DNA of 64,000 bases, taken from contig NZ_CP047409.1 in NCBI RefSeq assembly GCF_013487865.1, positions 868,001 through 932,000 of the forward strand. Reading direction: 5' to 3'. Position numbers and translations under genes: made by a program. The notes under the pieces were generated by a model, which was not told the origin of the DNA, did no database searches, and saw nothing but the letters and a program-made list of their open reading frames with translations. This DNA is from Lactobacillus johnsonii. GTDB lineage: Bacteria > Bacillota > Bacilli > Lactobacillales > Lactobacillaceae. Below, in pieces: positions 35,416 through 44,004 of the stretch; the first letter of the stretch is position 1; each line of letters begins with the position of its first letter.

Positions 35416-37011
35416 TTAACGATGTTTAGGCGGAATTTTTGATTTTCTTTGTTTAAATAACTCCATTATTAGCTGGAAGAGGCCATAAATGATCAGTAAA
35501 ATTCCTAAAATAATGACTGCTTGGCGACTGAAGTAATTAGGATTTACAATTACGATAACGCCAGCTGCGAAAGCAATTAAACTTTCAACCACATCAATGA
35601 TATTTTTGAAAATTCCATTTTTCTTATTTTTAACGATTACATTACGTAATCTGACATATGCAAAACCGATCAAGAAGATCCCTAGAACATAGTGAGCTAA
35701 GAAAGCCAATAAACGGTTATTAGAAATAATTGCAACAGCTAAGCCAAAAACAATGAGATAAGTAATAATAAAGAATTGCTTTGACTTGGGCAATAAATGG
35801 GAGTTAGCAGCTGTAACAATATGATAACCACTCCATCCAATACAAAAGACGCCAACTATTCCTCCAAATGCTCGATAGGCATAATCAGGAATCATCAGGT
35901 TTACAATACCAAGAATAATTAATACCCATCCAATAATTGAATTGGGATTTATAAATAATTTCTCTAGATGAGTTGCTTTCATACTGCGCCAGATGGTTTC
36001 CCATAAACTTCCGAGAACAAATCGCGTTCTTCTAGATGAATTAGTAAGAGAGAAAAGAATAGCGCCAAAACCACCAAAACCATTTTTATTAAGTTCTGTA
36101 ATTTTGGTTGCTCCACTAGCTGCAAAAGCATTAAATAGATCATTTGTTAGGGCTTCACGTTCTTGAAGATTTGCTTCACCAATCCATTGATTTATGATTT
36201 GATTATATATTTTAGAAGTTGGATTGCGATGAGCTCTAGTAATAAAGTGAGAACCCGATACTTCCCAGCTCATTGGATCATGTTGAGCTAGTTTTGGCCG
36301 ATCACTAACTAAAATTGTTGGGGTAATGTTTTCTGGTTCAAAAAGCCGGCCAATGATACTAAATTCAGGCACATAACGTTTTAGTTTATCAGTTACCCCA
36401 TCAACTTGAGTACTAAGCCCCGGACTATCAAAAGTGTAAATAGTCTTGATCTGATTTTTTAAGTCATCAGGTAGGTTAACTGCTGCATATTCAGCAAGAT
36501 TACCGCCTTTGGAGTGACCAGCTAAACTGTAGACTTGCTTGGTAGTCTTTAAAATATTTGTCAGATACTTTAGGGCATATTTTTGTGCACCGGTTGTTCT
36601 AAAACTAATTTCAAAATCTTCTTTCCAGCCAACTAAGCTGTCATCTGTTCCTCGAAAGGAAATAAAATTAGTATCATTATCAAGACTAATTTTGATTGCA
36701 GAAAATTGTATCCGATCAGTAAGAACATCCACAAAGTAAGATAATTTTGCATCCCCAAAACGAACAGAATTCGCCATTAATTTTAGTAGATCTTGATACT
36801 TATAATGGTCGAGATGTTGATTTGAAGAATTAAAATATTTCTCAGCGGCTTCTTTTATTGAAATTTCTTTATTAGAATCAGGGACAATTCCATCAAGATG
36901 AATATAAGAAAACGTGGCAATTACTAATGCATCAACTTCGTCAAATGGTCGTACAGAAAGGGAAATATCGCCACGCCATTTTATGTAAGACAAAATATTA
37001 TTTGTATCCAT
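35416..37011 (-). CDS. DUF2974-type alpha/beta hydrolase fused to a membrane domain
   Basis: A 531-residue two-part protein. The N-terminal roughly 300 residues form a lipase-like (Mbeg1/DUF2974) domain with the nucleophile elbow GHSKGGNLAEYAA (serine about residue 165) and an ISFRGTDDS strand. The C-terminal 170 residues hold about six hydrophobic helices resembling the DUF308/HdeD pattern (WVLIILGIVNLMI; VIILGILLIIYGLFQLI). A short basic tail follows. It would place a lipase-like domain at the inner face of the membrane. Single gene, own ribosome site (GGATG), natural substrate unknown. Confidence 0.8.
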   Translation of the reverse strand: MDTNNILSYIKWRGDISLSVRPFDEVDALVIATFSYIHLDGIVPDSNKEISIKEAAEKYFNSSNQHLDHYKYQDLLKLMANSVRFGDAKLSYFVDVLTDRIQFSAIKISLDNDTNFISFRGTDDSLVGWKEDFEISFRTTGAQKYALKYLTNILKTTKQVYSLAGHSKGGNLAEYAAVNLPDDLKNQIKTIYTFDSPGLSTQVDGVTDKLKRYVPEFSIIGRLFEPENITPTILVSDRPKLAQHDPMSWEVSGSHFITRAHRNPTSKIYNQIINQWIGEANLQEREALTNDLFNAFAASGATKITELNKNGFGGFGAILFSLTNSSRRTRFVLGSLWETIWRSMKATHLEKLFINPNSIIGWVLIILGIVNLMIPDYAYRAFGGIVGVFCIGWSGYHIVTAANSHLLPKSKQFFIITYLIVFGLAVAIISNNRLLAFLAHYVLGIFLIGFAYVRLRNVIVKNKKNGIFKNIIDVVESLIAFAAGVIVIVNPNYFSRQAVIILGILLIIYGLFQLIMELFKQRKSKIPPKHR

Positions 37012-37225
37012 ATTTCATCCATCCTTTCTGCCAATTGTAATTTCATTATATAGATAAATGTTGTATTTTTTATTAACGAATTGCTAATAAAAAAGAAAAT
37101 CACTTACTCTCCTTAAGTCTACCACATGGTAAATAAGGCGATTAAGTAACTTGCAGTATTGATAAATATTTGTAGCCAGTTTGAAATTAAAGAAAATTTT
37201 ATTAATAAAATAGCTGGAAATAAAT

Positions 37226-37260
37226 AAAGAGACTGAAAATAAAAAATCAGTCTCTTTTTA
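37226..37260. terminator. Hairpin terminator downstream of pyrFE
   Basis: AAAGAGACTGA and TCAGTCTCTTT form an 11-bp stem. The T run is stronger on the plus strand, but it lies about 50 bp after the pyrE stop and can serve the minus-strand pyrFE transcript through its TTTATTTA tail. Confidence 0.7.
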
Positions 37261-37281
37261 AATTAACTCTTTTTAAATTAA
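37252..37281. repeat. Tandem 15-bp duplication
   Basis: CTCTTTTTAAATTAA occurs twice without a gap, at 37252-37266 and 37267-37281. The first copy overlaps the tail of the hairpin terminator, suggesting a small replication-slippage duplication. Confidence 0.8.
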
Positions 37282-37307
37282 CTATATGATGATAATCTTA
37301 TTTAGAT

Positions 37308-37946
37308 TTAACTGTTAAATTTTTTACCCCAAGCCCATGGATCTTCATGCCAGGTTTTTAAAATATCATATTGGTCACTGGTAATATGACCGGATTCATT
37401 TTCTTTTTTAAGTAATTCAGGATAAGAAAGAAGGGGAGTATATTTTACATTTGCCTCTTTAAAGTTTTCTTTTGCATCTGGCAAATAATAAGTGAAGATT
37501 GAAGCAACCCCAGCTACTTTTCCGCCATCTTTTTCAGTAGCTTTAACTGAGTTTAAAACTGATCCACCAGTGGTAATTAGATCGTCAATTAAGACAATTT
37601 GATCATTTTCTGAAAAACGACCTTCAATTTGACGGCCTTTACCGTGATCTTTAGGTTTTGGACGAACATAAATCATTGGTAAATGTAATTTTTCGGCAAC
37701 TAAAGCAGCATGAGGAATACCAGCAGTTGCAACTCCGCCAATAATAGTTGCTTGAGGAAATTCTGCCGCAATTAGGTTGGATAGATCACTAGCAATCATA
37801 TCACGCAGGTCTGGGTAAGAAACAGTTAACCGAAGATCGGTATAGATTGGTGAAAGCATTCCACTTGCATAAGTGAAAGGTTTGTCAGGAGAAATAGTAA
37901 TAATTTTTTCTTTGATTAATTGACTAATAATTTGATCTTTATGCAT
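37308..37946 (-). CDS. pyrE: Orotate phosphoribosyltransferase
   Basis: Converts orotate and PRPP to orotidine 5'-phosphate, step 5 of UMP synthesis. The 212-residue protein starts at ATG 37946, because AAGGAG (inside the end of pyrF) lies 10 nt upstream; the longer in-frame reading to 37976 lacks a site. The PRPP-binding motif is VLIDDLITTGGSVLNS, and the substrate loop RPKPKDHGKGRQIEG is present. It is co-transcribed behind pyrF under the PyrR-type leader. Confidence 0.97.
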   Translation of the reverse strand: MHKDQIISQLIKEKIITISPDKPFTYASGMLSPIYTDLRLTVSYPDLRDMIASDLSNLIAAEFPQATIIGGVATAGIPHAALVAEKLHLPMIYVRPKPKDHGKGRQIEGRFSENDQIVLIDDLITTGGSVLNSVKATEKDGGKVAGVASIFTYYLPDAKENFKEANVKYTPLLSYPELLKKENESGHITSDQYDILKTWHEDPWAWGKKFNS

Positions 37947-37947
37947 G

Positions 37948-38655
37948 TTAGTTGAACTCCTTTTTAATTGCTTCATATGCGGCTTCCGGATCAGTAGCTA
38001 AAGTAATTGGCCGACCAACAACAATCGCTGTTGAACCCCATTCTTTTGCTTGAAGTGGAGTAGCTACGCGTGATTGATCATCTTTAGCATTACCAGCTGG
38101 TCTAATTCCAGGAGTTACGTACAAAAAGTCTTCTCCAACTTTTTGACGTAAATTTTTAACTTCGAGTGGAGAACAAATTACACCGTCTGCACCTGCTTTT
38201 TTAGCTGTTGTAGCTAAGCTTAATACTTGATTATTCATCGATAAATTGCAATTTTGCTCATAATGTAGAATTTCGTCTGAAATAGAAGTTAATTCAGTTA
38301 CAGCTAGTAATTTAGGAACATTTTTATCAATCGGAGTTCCCGCAATTAACCCATCTTTTGCTGCCTTAATCATTTGACTGCCACCAAGTGCGTGAACCGT
38401 GGTGTAGGTAATACCCAAACGAGCTAATGCCTTTGCACCGTTATAGACTGTATTAGGAATATCGTTCATTTTTAAGTCTAAAAAGATTTGATAACCCTGT
38501 TCTGATAATTGTTTTACGATTTTAGGGCCTTCGTTAAAGAAGAGTTCCATCCCGATCTTAATAAAAACATTTTCAGGTTTACCTAGTTTCGGTAATAGTT
38601 CATTTAATTTCTTTTCATTGTCTAAATCTAAGGCAACGATAACAGGTCTACTCAT
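37948..38655 (-). CDS. pyrF: Orotidine 5'-phosphate decarboxylase
   Basis: Last step of UMP synthesis. The 235-residue TIM-barrel protein has the catalytic Asp-x-Lys-x-x-Asp signature (LDLKMNDIPNTV, about residues 60-71), the VIVALDLDN start and VTPGIRPAGNAKDDQ near the C-terminus. GGAGGAAAA precedes the ATG. It is first gene of the pyrF-pyrE unit and preceded by an attenuator on the minus strand. Confidence 0.97.
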   Translation of the reverse strand: MSRPVIVALDLDNEKKLNELLPKLGKPENVFIKIGMELFFNEGPKIVKQLSEQGYQIFLDLKMNDIPNTVYNGAKALARLGITYTTVHALGGSQMIKAAKDGLIAGTPIDKNVPKLLAVTELTSISDEILHYEQNCNLSMNNQVLSLATTAKKAGADGVICSPLEVKNLRQKVGEDFLYVTPGIRPAGNAKDDQSRVATPLQAKEWGSTAIVVGRPITLATDPEAAYEAIKKEFN

Positions 38656-38667
38656 TTTTCCTCCATA

Positions 38668-38775
38668 AAAAAAGTCTATACCGAGCGCAGAGAGACACTA
38701 GGTATAGACTTTCCCAGATAATTTAAGCCAATAATTCTAACTTGCGGTCTCTCTGTACCGTTTAAAGTTTAATCA
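38668..38775 (-). promoter_or_regulatory. PyrR-type attenuator leader of pyrF-pyrE
   Basis: On the minus strand the leader first forms CGGT-ACAGAGAG-ACCG (38745-38760), a PyrR-type binding hairpin. A strong intrinsic terminator follows (AAGTCTATACC with GGTATAGACTT, 38668-38712, then a T run) just before the pyrF ribosome site. The terminator loop contains GTCTCTCTG, which is complementary to the CAGAGAGAC of the first hairpin. UMP-bound PyrR is expected to favour termination. Confidence 0.85.
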
Positions 38776-38781
38776 AAATGA

Positions 38782-38810
38782 AGTTTAGCATCTTCGAGAA
38801 AGAATTACAA
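38782..38810 (-). promoter_or_regulatory. Promoter of pyrF-pyrE
   Basis: Minus strand: -35 TTGTAA (38805-38810), 17-bp spacer, extended -10 TGC-TAAACT (38782-38787). It lies back to back with the pyrD promoter, the -35 boxes being 15 bp apart. Confidence 0.7.
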
Positions 38811-38825
38811 ATAAAATTTTTGACT

Positions 38826-38853
38826 TTGAAAAAAATAAAAAAGCGTGTACAAT
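38826..38853 (+). promoter_or_regulatory. Promoter of pyrD
   Basis: -35 TTGAAA at 38826-38831 and -10 TACAAT at 38848-38853 with a 16-bp spacer. Predicted start near 38860 gives a leader of only about 45 nt before the pyrD ATG. Confidence 0.65.
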
Positions 38854-38871
38854 CAATTCTTGAAAAATAAT

Positions 38872-38900
38872 TGAATGACAGAGAGCATTCATTTTGGAGG
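38872..38900 (+). promoter_or_regulatory. PyrR-type hairpin abutting the pyrD ribosome site
   Basis: TGAATG-ACAGAGAG-CATTCA (38872-38891) has the same 8-base loop as the pyrF leader hairpin. It lies 4 bp before GGAGG (38896-38900), and no terminator sits between it and the gene. Protein binding here could block translation initiation. Confidence 0.75.
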
Positions 38901-38905
38901 AAAAT

Positions 38906-39829
38906 ATGATTAATACACACGTAAAATTACCAGGATTAGATTTAAAAAATCCAATTATGCCAGCAAGTGGTACCTTTGGTTTTGGGGATGTACCGGCAGC
39001 CAAGAAATTTGATTTAAATGATTTGGGAGCAATGGTAATAAAGACGACTACTCCTCATAGTACAACAGGTAATCCGCAACCCCAAATAGATGTTTTAAAT
39101 ACGGGAGTTTTGAATTCAGTTGGATTAACTAATCCTGGCGTTGATGCGGTGATCAAAAATAAATTAACTCCGTTGCGTAATGAATATCCTGACTTGCCAA
39201 TTATGGCTAGCGTTGGTGGAGAAGATGAAGCAGGATATCTTGAAGTAGCTAAGAAGCTATCTGATTCTGGACTAGTAAATGCCTTAGAGATTAATGTTTC
39301 TTGTCCGAATGTGAATCAGGGCGGAATGAGCTTTGGCATTCATCCTGATGTAGTGGAAGAATTGACTAAAAAAATTAAGTCAGTCGTAAAAATTCCAATT
39401 TATGTAAAATTAACCCCTAATGTCACTGATATTACGCAGATTGCGAAAGCAGCTGAAAATGGTGGCGCAGATGGATTATCCTTAATCAATACTCTTTTGG
39501 GAATGGAGATTGATGTTGAAACTAGAAAGCCTGTTTTAGGTCACAATATTGGTGGTCTTTCGGGAGAAGCCGTAAAACCAATTGCTATTAGAATGGTTCA
39601 CCAAGTTCGAGAAAGTACAACTTTACCGATTATTGGGATGGGTGGAATCAGTTCTGCTAAAGATGTAATTGAATTTATCTTAGCTGGTGCTAATGCAGTT
39701 GCTGTTGGAACGGCTCATTTTAAGGATAGTCTTGCTTCAAAGCATATTGCTGATGACTTACCAAAGGAATTAGAAAAGCTAGAAATTACAGATATTAATC
39801 AATTGGTGAATAAAGTCAATTTTAATTAA
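38906..39829 (+). CDS. pyrD: Dihydroorotate dehydrogenase, class 1B catalytic subunit type
   Basis: Oxidises dihydroorotate to orotate. ATG 38906 is used because GGAGG ends 6 bases upstream; TTG 38894 would overlap that site. The 307-residue sequence follows the 1B pattern: [17 protein letters not shown], then [15 protein letters not shown], the catalytic-base cysteine in [11 protein letters not shown], and [14 protein letters not shown] for FMN phosphate. Class 1B enzymes normally work with the Fe-S/FAD subunit PyrK to pass electrons to NAD, but no pyrK is in the window. It is a single-gene unit between the two other pyr operons. Confidence 0.94.
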   Translation: MINTHVKLPGLDLKNPIMPASGTFGFGDVPAAKKFDLNDLGAMVIKTTTPHSTTGNPQPQIDVLNTGVLNSVGLTNPGVDAVIKNKLTPLRNEYPDLPIMASVGGEDEAGYLEVAKKLSDSGLVNALEINVSCPNVNQGGMSFGIHPDVVEELTKKIKSVVKIPIYVKLTPNVTDITQIAKAAENGGADGLSLINTLLGMEIDVETRKPVLGHNIGGLSGEAVKPIAIRMVHQVRESTTLPIIGMGGISSAKDVIEFILAGANAVAVGTAHFKDSLASKHIADDLPKELEKLEITDINQLVNKVNFN

Positions 39830-39834
39830 ATGAC

Positions 39835-39863
39835 TTGACAAAAATCATGAAGTACAGTAATTT
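39835..39863 (+). promoter_or_regulatory. Promoter of the pyrR1-pyrBC-carAB operon
   Basis: -35 TTGACA at 39835-39840, 17-bp spacer, -10 TAATTT at 39858-39863, immediately after pyrD. Confidence 0.75.
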
Positions 39864-39889
39864 TAAAACAATAAATGTCCTTTAAAATT

Positions 39890-39973
39890 AGTCCCGTGAG
39901 GCTAGCAAGGCAGGCTTAAATAAGTATGACTTTACTATAAGCTCCTAGTCTCAAGAACTAGGAGCTTTTTTAT
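39890..39973 (+). promoter_or_regulatory. PyrR attenuator before pyrR1
   Basis: AGTCCCGTGAGGCT at 39890-39903 fits the Bacillus PyrR-binding consensus (ARUCCNGNGAGGYU, from memory) at every position. A terminator follows: AGCTCCTAGT (39940-39949) with ACTAGGAGCT (39957-39966) and a T run. This is the standard PyrR attenuation layout. Confidence 0.9.
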
Positions 39974-39995
39974 GGGCAAAATCAGGAGGAAAAAT

Positions 39996-40538
39996 ATGGC
40001 AAAGAAAATTTGGGATGCACTCGCAATGAAGCGCGCATTAACTCGAATTACTTATGAAATTATTGAGCAAAATAAGGGTACTGATAATCTTGTTTTAATT
40101 GGAATCAAGACAAGAGGAGTTTACTTAGCTAAGAGAATTCATGACCGAATTCAAAAATTGGAAAATGTTGATGTGCCAATCGATGAGTTAGATATTACGC
40201 TTTATCGTGATGATCGTCATGATGCTTCATTAAAACAAGATCCAATAGTCAACTTTAACCAAATTGATGTTGATATTACCGATAAGAAAGTAATTTTGAT
40301 TGACGATGTAATTTATACTGGTCGAACAATTAGAGCAGCAATGGATGCTTTGATGGATGATGGACGCCCTAGTTCAATTAAAGTTGCAGTTTTGGTAGAT
40401 CGTGGTCACCGCGAATTACCAATTAGAGCTGACTTTGTTGGTAAGAACATCCCAACTGCAGCTAACGAACAAGTTGCTGTTAACATGGTAGAAAAAGATG
40501 GTAAGGATTCAGTTGAACTGAAATCTCTATCAAAATAA
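39996..40538 (+). CDS. pyrR: PyrR bifunctional regulator/uracil phosphoribosyltransferase, copy 1
   Basis: RNA-binding attenuator protein and weak UPRTase of 180 residues. The start ATG 39996 follows AGGAGG; the frame is also open from 39972, inside the terminator. The PRPP motif is [19 protein letters not shown]. The conserved [17 protein letters not shown] is present. The N-terminal helix reads ALTRITYE, keeping the Thr-Arg pair of Bacillus PyrR (ALTRIAHE) implicated in RNA contact. It heads the large pyr operon. A second attenuator separates it from pyrB. Confidence 0.95.
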   Translation: MAKKIWDALAMKRALTRITYEIIEQNKGTDNLVLIGIKTRGVYLAKRIHDRIQKLENVDVPIDELDITLYRDDRHDASLKQDPIVNFNQIDVDITDKKVILIDDVIYTGRTIRAAMDALMDDGRPSSIKVAVLVDRGHRELPIRADFVGKNIPTAANEQVAVNMVEKDGKDSVELKSLSK

Positions 40539-40575
40539 TTGAGAAATATTAATTTAATAGTCAACCATTTAATTG

Positions 40576-40668
40576 ACTCCAGAGAGGGCCAGAAGGGTTG
40601 CTATATTTTTCGTATACAAGAATATGAAAAATAGGCCTGGAGTAATTAAATGCTTCAGGCCTTTTTGC
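40576..40668 (+). promoter_or_regulatory. PyrR attenuator between pyrR1 and pyrB
   Basis: ACTCCAGAGAGGGC at 40576-40589 is close to the PyrR-binding consensus, with a lower stem CAACC/GGTTG around it. The terminator is AGGCCTGGAG (40633-40642) with CTTCAGGCCT (40653-40662) and TTTTT. ACTCC of the binding element can pair with GGAGT in the terminator's 5' arm, giving an antiterminator. Confidence 0.88.
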
Positions 40669-40685
40669 TTTAGAAAGAATAAAAA

Positions 40686-41642
40686 ATGGAAAATTTAAAT
40701 CTTGTTAGTTTACCACATTTTGTTAGTGTAGAAAATCTGAGTGTTGAAGAAGTTGAAGCTTTAATTAATCGAGCAGAATATTTTAAAAATGGCGGAGCGA
40801 CGCCTAATCTAACAGAGCCCATCTGTATTACTAATATGTTTTTTGAAGATTCAAGTAGAACGCATACTAGTTTTGAAATGGCTGAAAGGAAATTAGGTTT
40901 AACCGTAATCCCATTTGATCCTGCTCATTCTTCAGTTAATAAGGGAGAAACATTATATGATACATCCCTGATTATGGAAGCTGTGGGAGTGAATATTGAA
41001 GTAATTCGTCACTCACAAAATGAATACTATCAAAATTTAATCCGCCCTCAAAATCATCAACATTTAGATATTGGAATAATTAATGCCGGAGATGGCAGTG
41101 GACAACATCCAAGTCAATGTTTGTTAGACATGATGACAATTCATGAACATTTTAAGCAATTTAAAGGTCTAAAAGTAGCTATTGTTGGCGATATTACTAA
41201 TTCACGAGTTGCTAAAAGTAATATGGAATTACTCCACCAGTTAGGAGCTGAAGTTTACTTTTCAGGACCTGAATATTGGTACTCGAAGGAATTTGATAAG
41301 TATGGAAAATATGAAGAACTAGATAAGCTAATTCCCGAGATGGATGTGATGATGCTCTTAAGAGTTCAACATGAAAGACACAGTGATGATCCTAATGAAA
41401 AGAATTTTGATGCAAAAGCATATCATGAAAAATACGGAATTAATAAGGGGCGCTATCAAGCATTAAAGCCGAATGCAATTATTATGCACCCAGGCCCAAT
41501 TAACCACGATGTTGAATTAAGTGCAGATTTGGTGGAAAGCGACAAGTGTATGTTTACTCGTCAAATGCAAAATGGTGTGTTTATGAGAATGGCAATGATT
41601 GAAGCAGTCTTACGAGGAAGAAAATTAGGAGGACTCAAGTAA
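40686..41642 (+). CDS. pyrB: Aspartate carbamoyltransferase catalytic subunit
   Basis: Joins carbamoyl phosphate and aspartate, the committed step of pyrimidine synthesis. The 318-residue chain has the carbamoyl-phosphate motif [29 protein letters not shown], and [12 protein letters not shown] near the C-terminus. No regulatory pyrI is present, as is usual in Firmicutes. The ribosome site is modest (AGAAAG). The stop overlaps the pyrC start by one base. Confidence 0.97.
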   Translation: MENLNLVSLPHFVSVENLSVEEVEALINRAEYFKNGGATPNLTEPICITNMFFEDSSRTHTSFEMAERKLGLTVIPFDPAHSSVNKGETLYDTSLIMEAVGVNIEVIRHSQNEYYQNLIRPQNHQHLDIGIINAGDGSGQHPSQCLLDMMTIHEHFKQFKGLKVAIVGDITNSRVAKSNMELLHQLGAEVYFSGPEYWYSKEFDKYGKYEELDKLIPEMDVMMLLRVQHERHSDDPNEKNFDAKAYHEKYGINKGRYQALKPNAIIMHPGPINHDVELSADLVESDKCMFTRQMQNGVFMRMAMIEAVLRGRKLGGLK

Positions 41643-42919
41643 TGACTACTGTAATTAAAAATGGAACTGTGTATCAAAACGGCCACCTAATCAAAGCTGA
41701 TGTTTTAATCGATAGTCAAAAAATTAAGGCTATTGGAACTGACCTAGAAGGGGAAGAAACAATTGATGCTAGCGGGATGATAGTTAGCCCTGGTTTAGTG
41801 GATGTTCATGTTCATTATCGTGATCCCGGTCAAACTTATAAAGAAGACATCAAAACTGGTAGCCAAGCGGCAGCACGTGGGGGTTTTACAACCGTTGGTG
41901 CCATGCCTAATGTCACTCCGGTTCCTAATACAGCTGAATTAATGGAGAAAATGGTTAGAGAAAATCAAAAAAAGGGAGTAGTCCATATTCTCCAGTATGG
42001 CCCTATTACTAATGATGAAACAACTGATATTATTCCTGACTATGCGGAACTTAAGAAAGCAGGCGCATTTGCATTAAGTAATGACGGACATGGAGTTCAA
42101 AGTGCGCAGACAATGTATCTAGCCATGCAAAAGGCTAAAGAAAACAACTTAATTATTGCAGCCCATGCCCAAGATGATTCACTTTTTAATAAAGGAATTG
42201 TTAATGAAGGAGTAGCAGCTGAAAAATTAGACTTACCACCAGTTACAGAACTTGCTGAGACTACGCAAATTGCTCGTGATCTCCTTTTAGCACAAAAAAC
42301 AGGAGTCCATTACCATATTTGTCATGTTTCTACAAAAACCGGTGTAGAATTAGTTCGTTTAGCAAAAGCACGAGGAATTAAGGTAACGTGTGAGGTTGCA
42401 CCGCACCATATTTTATTGACAGATAGCGATATTCCAGAAGACGATCCTTACTTTAAAATGAATCCACCACTAAGAAGTAAAGAAGATCAAGCAGCTCTTT
42501 TAGTTGGGATGCTAGATGGAACAATTGATTTAATTGCTACTGATCATGCTCCCCATGCTAAAGCGGAAAAACAAGGTAGTATGCGAGAAGCCGCTTTTGG
42601 AATTACAGGAAGTGAGACAGCATTTAGCACTCTTTATACTAAATTTGTAAAGGAAGAGAAAGTTTTCACGCTTGAACAATTACTATCTCTTCTTACTGAT
42701 AAGCCGGCTACAGTATTTGGGATAAAAAGCGCAGGTCTTCTTGCACCTGGTGAGAATGCAGATATTGCGATTTTTGATATTGAGCATCAAAAAGAAATTA
42801 AAGAAGAAGATTTTAAGTCTAAAGGAGTAAATACACCATTTACTGGTCATAAGGTATATGGCGAGACAATGATGACATTTGTTGATGGTAAAGTTGTATA
42901 TCAAAGGGGAACAAAATGA
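41642..42919 (+). CDS. pyrC: Dihydroorotase
   Basis: Class I zinc amidohydrolase of 425 residues that cyclises carbamoyl aspartate. Metal ligands are visible in DVHVHYRDPGQ (about residues 58-68), IAAHAQD, YHICHVSTKTG and the catalytic ATDHAPH. The sequence starts TTVIKNGTVYQNG. It overlaps pyrB by one base and carA by four, indicating strong translational coupling. Confidence 0.97.
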   Translation: MTTVIKNGTVYQNGHLIKADVLIDSQKIKAIGTDLEGEETIDASGMIVSPGLVDVHVHYRDPGQTYKEDIKTGSQAAARGGFTTVGAMPNVTPVPNTAELMEKMVRENQKKGVVHILQYGPITNDETTDIIPDYAELKKAGAFALSNDGHGVQSAQTMYLAMQKAKENNLIIAAHAQDDSLFNKGIVNEGVAAEKLDLPPVTELAETTQIARDLLLAQKTGVHYHICHVSTKTGVELVRLAKARGIKVTCEVAPHHILLTDSDIPEDDPYFKMNPPLRSKEDQAALLVGMLDGTIDLIATDHAPHAKAEKQGSMREAAFGITGSETAFSTLYTKFVKEEKVFTLEQLLSLLTDKPATVFGIKSAGLLAPGENADIAIFDIEHQKEIKEEDFKSKGVNTPFTGHKVYGETMMTFVDGKVVYQRGTK

Positions 42920-44004
42920 AACGCTATTTAATTTTAGAAGATGGTAGCATTTATGAAGGCGAAGGCTTTGGAGCTGATTGTGAAAGTAGCGGTGAGGTTG
43001 TTTTTACAACAGGGATGACGGGCTATCAAGAAGCAATTACTGACCAAAGCTATGCTGATCAGATTTTGGTTTTTACTAATCCGTTAATTGGAAACTATGG
43101 AATTACTTTGGCAGATTATGAATCACTTGAACCTCAAATTAAGGGTGTGATTTGTCATCAAGTAGCGCGTTACCCAGACAATTGGCGTATGCAAACAACC
43201 TTGCCAAAGTTTTTAAAACAATTAAATATACCTGGCTTGCAGGAAATTGATACTCGTGAATTAGTTAAGAAATTAAGAATTCACGGTACTCTAAAAGGAA
43301 GAATTACTGATTCAAAAGAAAATGCAGCAAGTATTGCTCAAGAATTAAAGCAAAGAAACATTACCCAAGGTGTAATCAGCCGTGTTTCAACGAAAAATTC
43401 TTATCCAGTTCCTGGCTCGAAAAGAAATATAGTTGTTATTGACTTTGGTATTAAGCACAGTATTTTACGAGAATTAGCGGAGAGAGACTGTAACTGTATT
43501 GTCTTACCTTATACTGCAACAGCCGAAGAAATTTTAAATCTTAATCCAGACGGAGTGCTTTTATCAAATGGGCCTGGAAATCCAGAAGAAATGCTTATGG
43601 TTGCAAAAATGGTCCAAGAAGTTGAAAAACATGTTCCGCTATTTGGAATTTGTATGGGACACCAAGTCTTTGCTCTAGCAAATGGGGCTAGTACTTACAA
43701 AATGAAGTTTGGACATCGCGGCTTTAATCATCCTGTAAGAGAAATTGCCACTGGCAATATTGGTTTTACTTCACAAAATCACGGTTATGCGGTAGATCCG
43801 AAATCTATTGATAAAGAAAATTTGATGATTACTCATGTTGAAGTAAATGATGGCACAGTTGAAGGATTACGTCATAAAAAATATCCTGCCTTTTCAGTCC
43901 AATTTCACCCTGATGCAACTCCAGGCCCTCATGATGAAGACTCATTGTTTGATGATTTTATGTCAATGATTGACCAAAGAAAGGAAGAAGAGCGTCATGC
44001 CTAA
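42916..44004 (+). CDS. carA: Carbamoyl phosphate synthase small (glutaminase) subunit
   Basis: Hydrolyses glutamine and channels ammonia to CarB. The class I amidotransferase domain has its nucleophile cysteine in [11 protein letters not shown] (about residue 247) and the [14 protein letters not shown] histidine/glutamate region. Length 362 is standard. As part of the pyr operon with PyrR leaders, this copy is the pyrimidine-linked enzyme. It overlaps carB by 8 bp. Confidence 0.97.
   Translation: MKRYLILEDGSIYEGEGFGADCESSGEVVFTTGMTGYQEAITDQSYADQILVFTNPLIGNYGITLADYESLEPQIKGVICHQVARYPDNWRMQTTLPKFLKQLNIPGLQEIDTRELVKKLRIHGTLKGRITDSKENAASIAQELKQRNITQGVISRVSTKNSYPVPGSKRNIVVIDFGIKHSILRELAERDCNCIVLPYTATAEEILNLNPDGVLLSNGPGNPEEMLMVAKMVQEVEKHVPLFGICMGHQVFALANGASTYKMKFGHRGFNHPVREIATGNIGFTSQNHGYAVDPKSIDKENLMITHVEVNDGTVEGLRHKKYPAFSVQFHPDATPGPHDEDSLFDDFMSMIDQRKEEERHA

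Larger units (their letters stand above)
37012..37307. other. Intergenic region upstream of the DUF2974 gene and downstream of pyrE
   Basis: AT-rich, with the minus-strand promoter region of the hydrolase on its left. A hairpin lies at 37226-37260, and an exact tandem 15-bp duplication follows it at 37252-37281. No coding sequence was recognised. Confidence 0.6.

Noticed and set aside
37252-37281. Two tandem 15-bp copies considered as an attachment site or array
   Set aside because: Only two copies with no spacers, integrase or tRNA nearby; a simple slippage duplication is enough.
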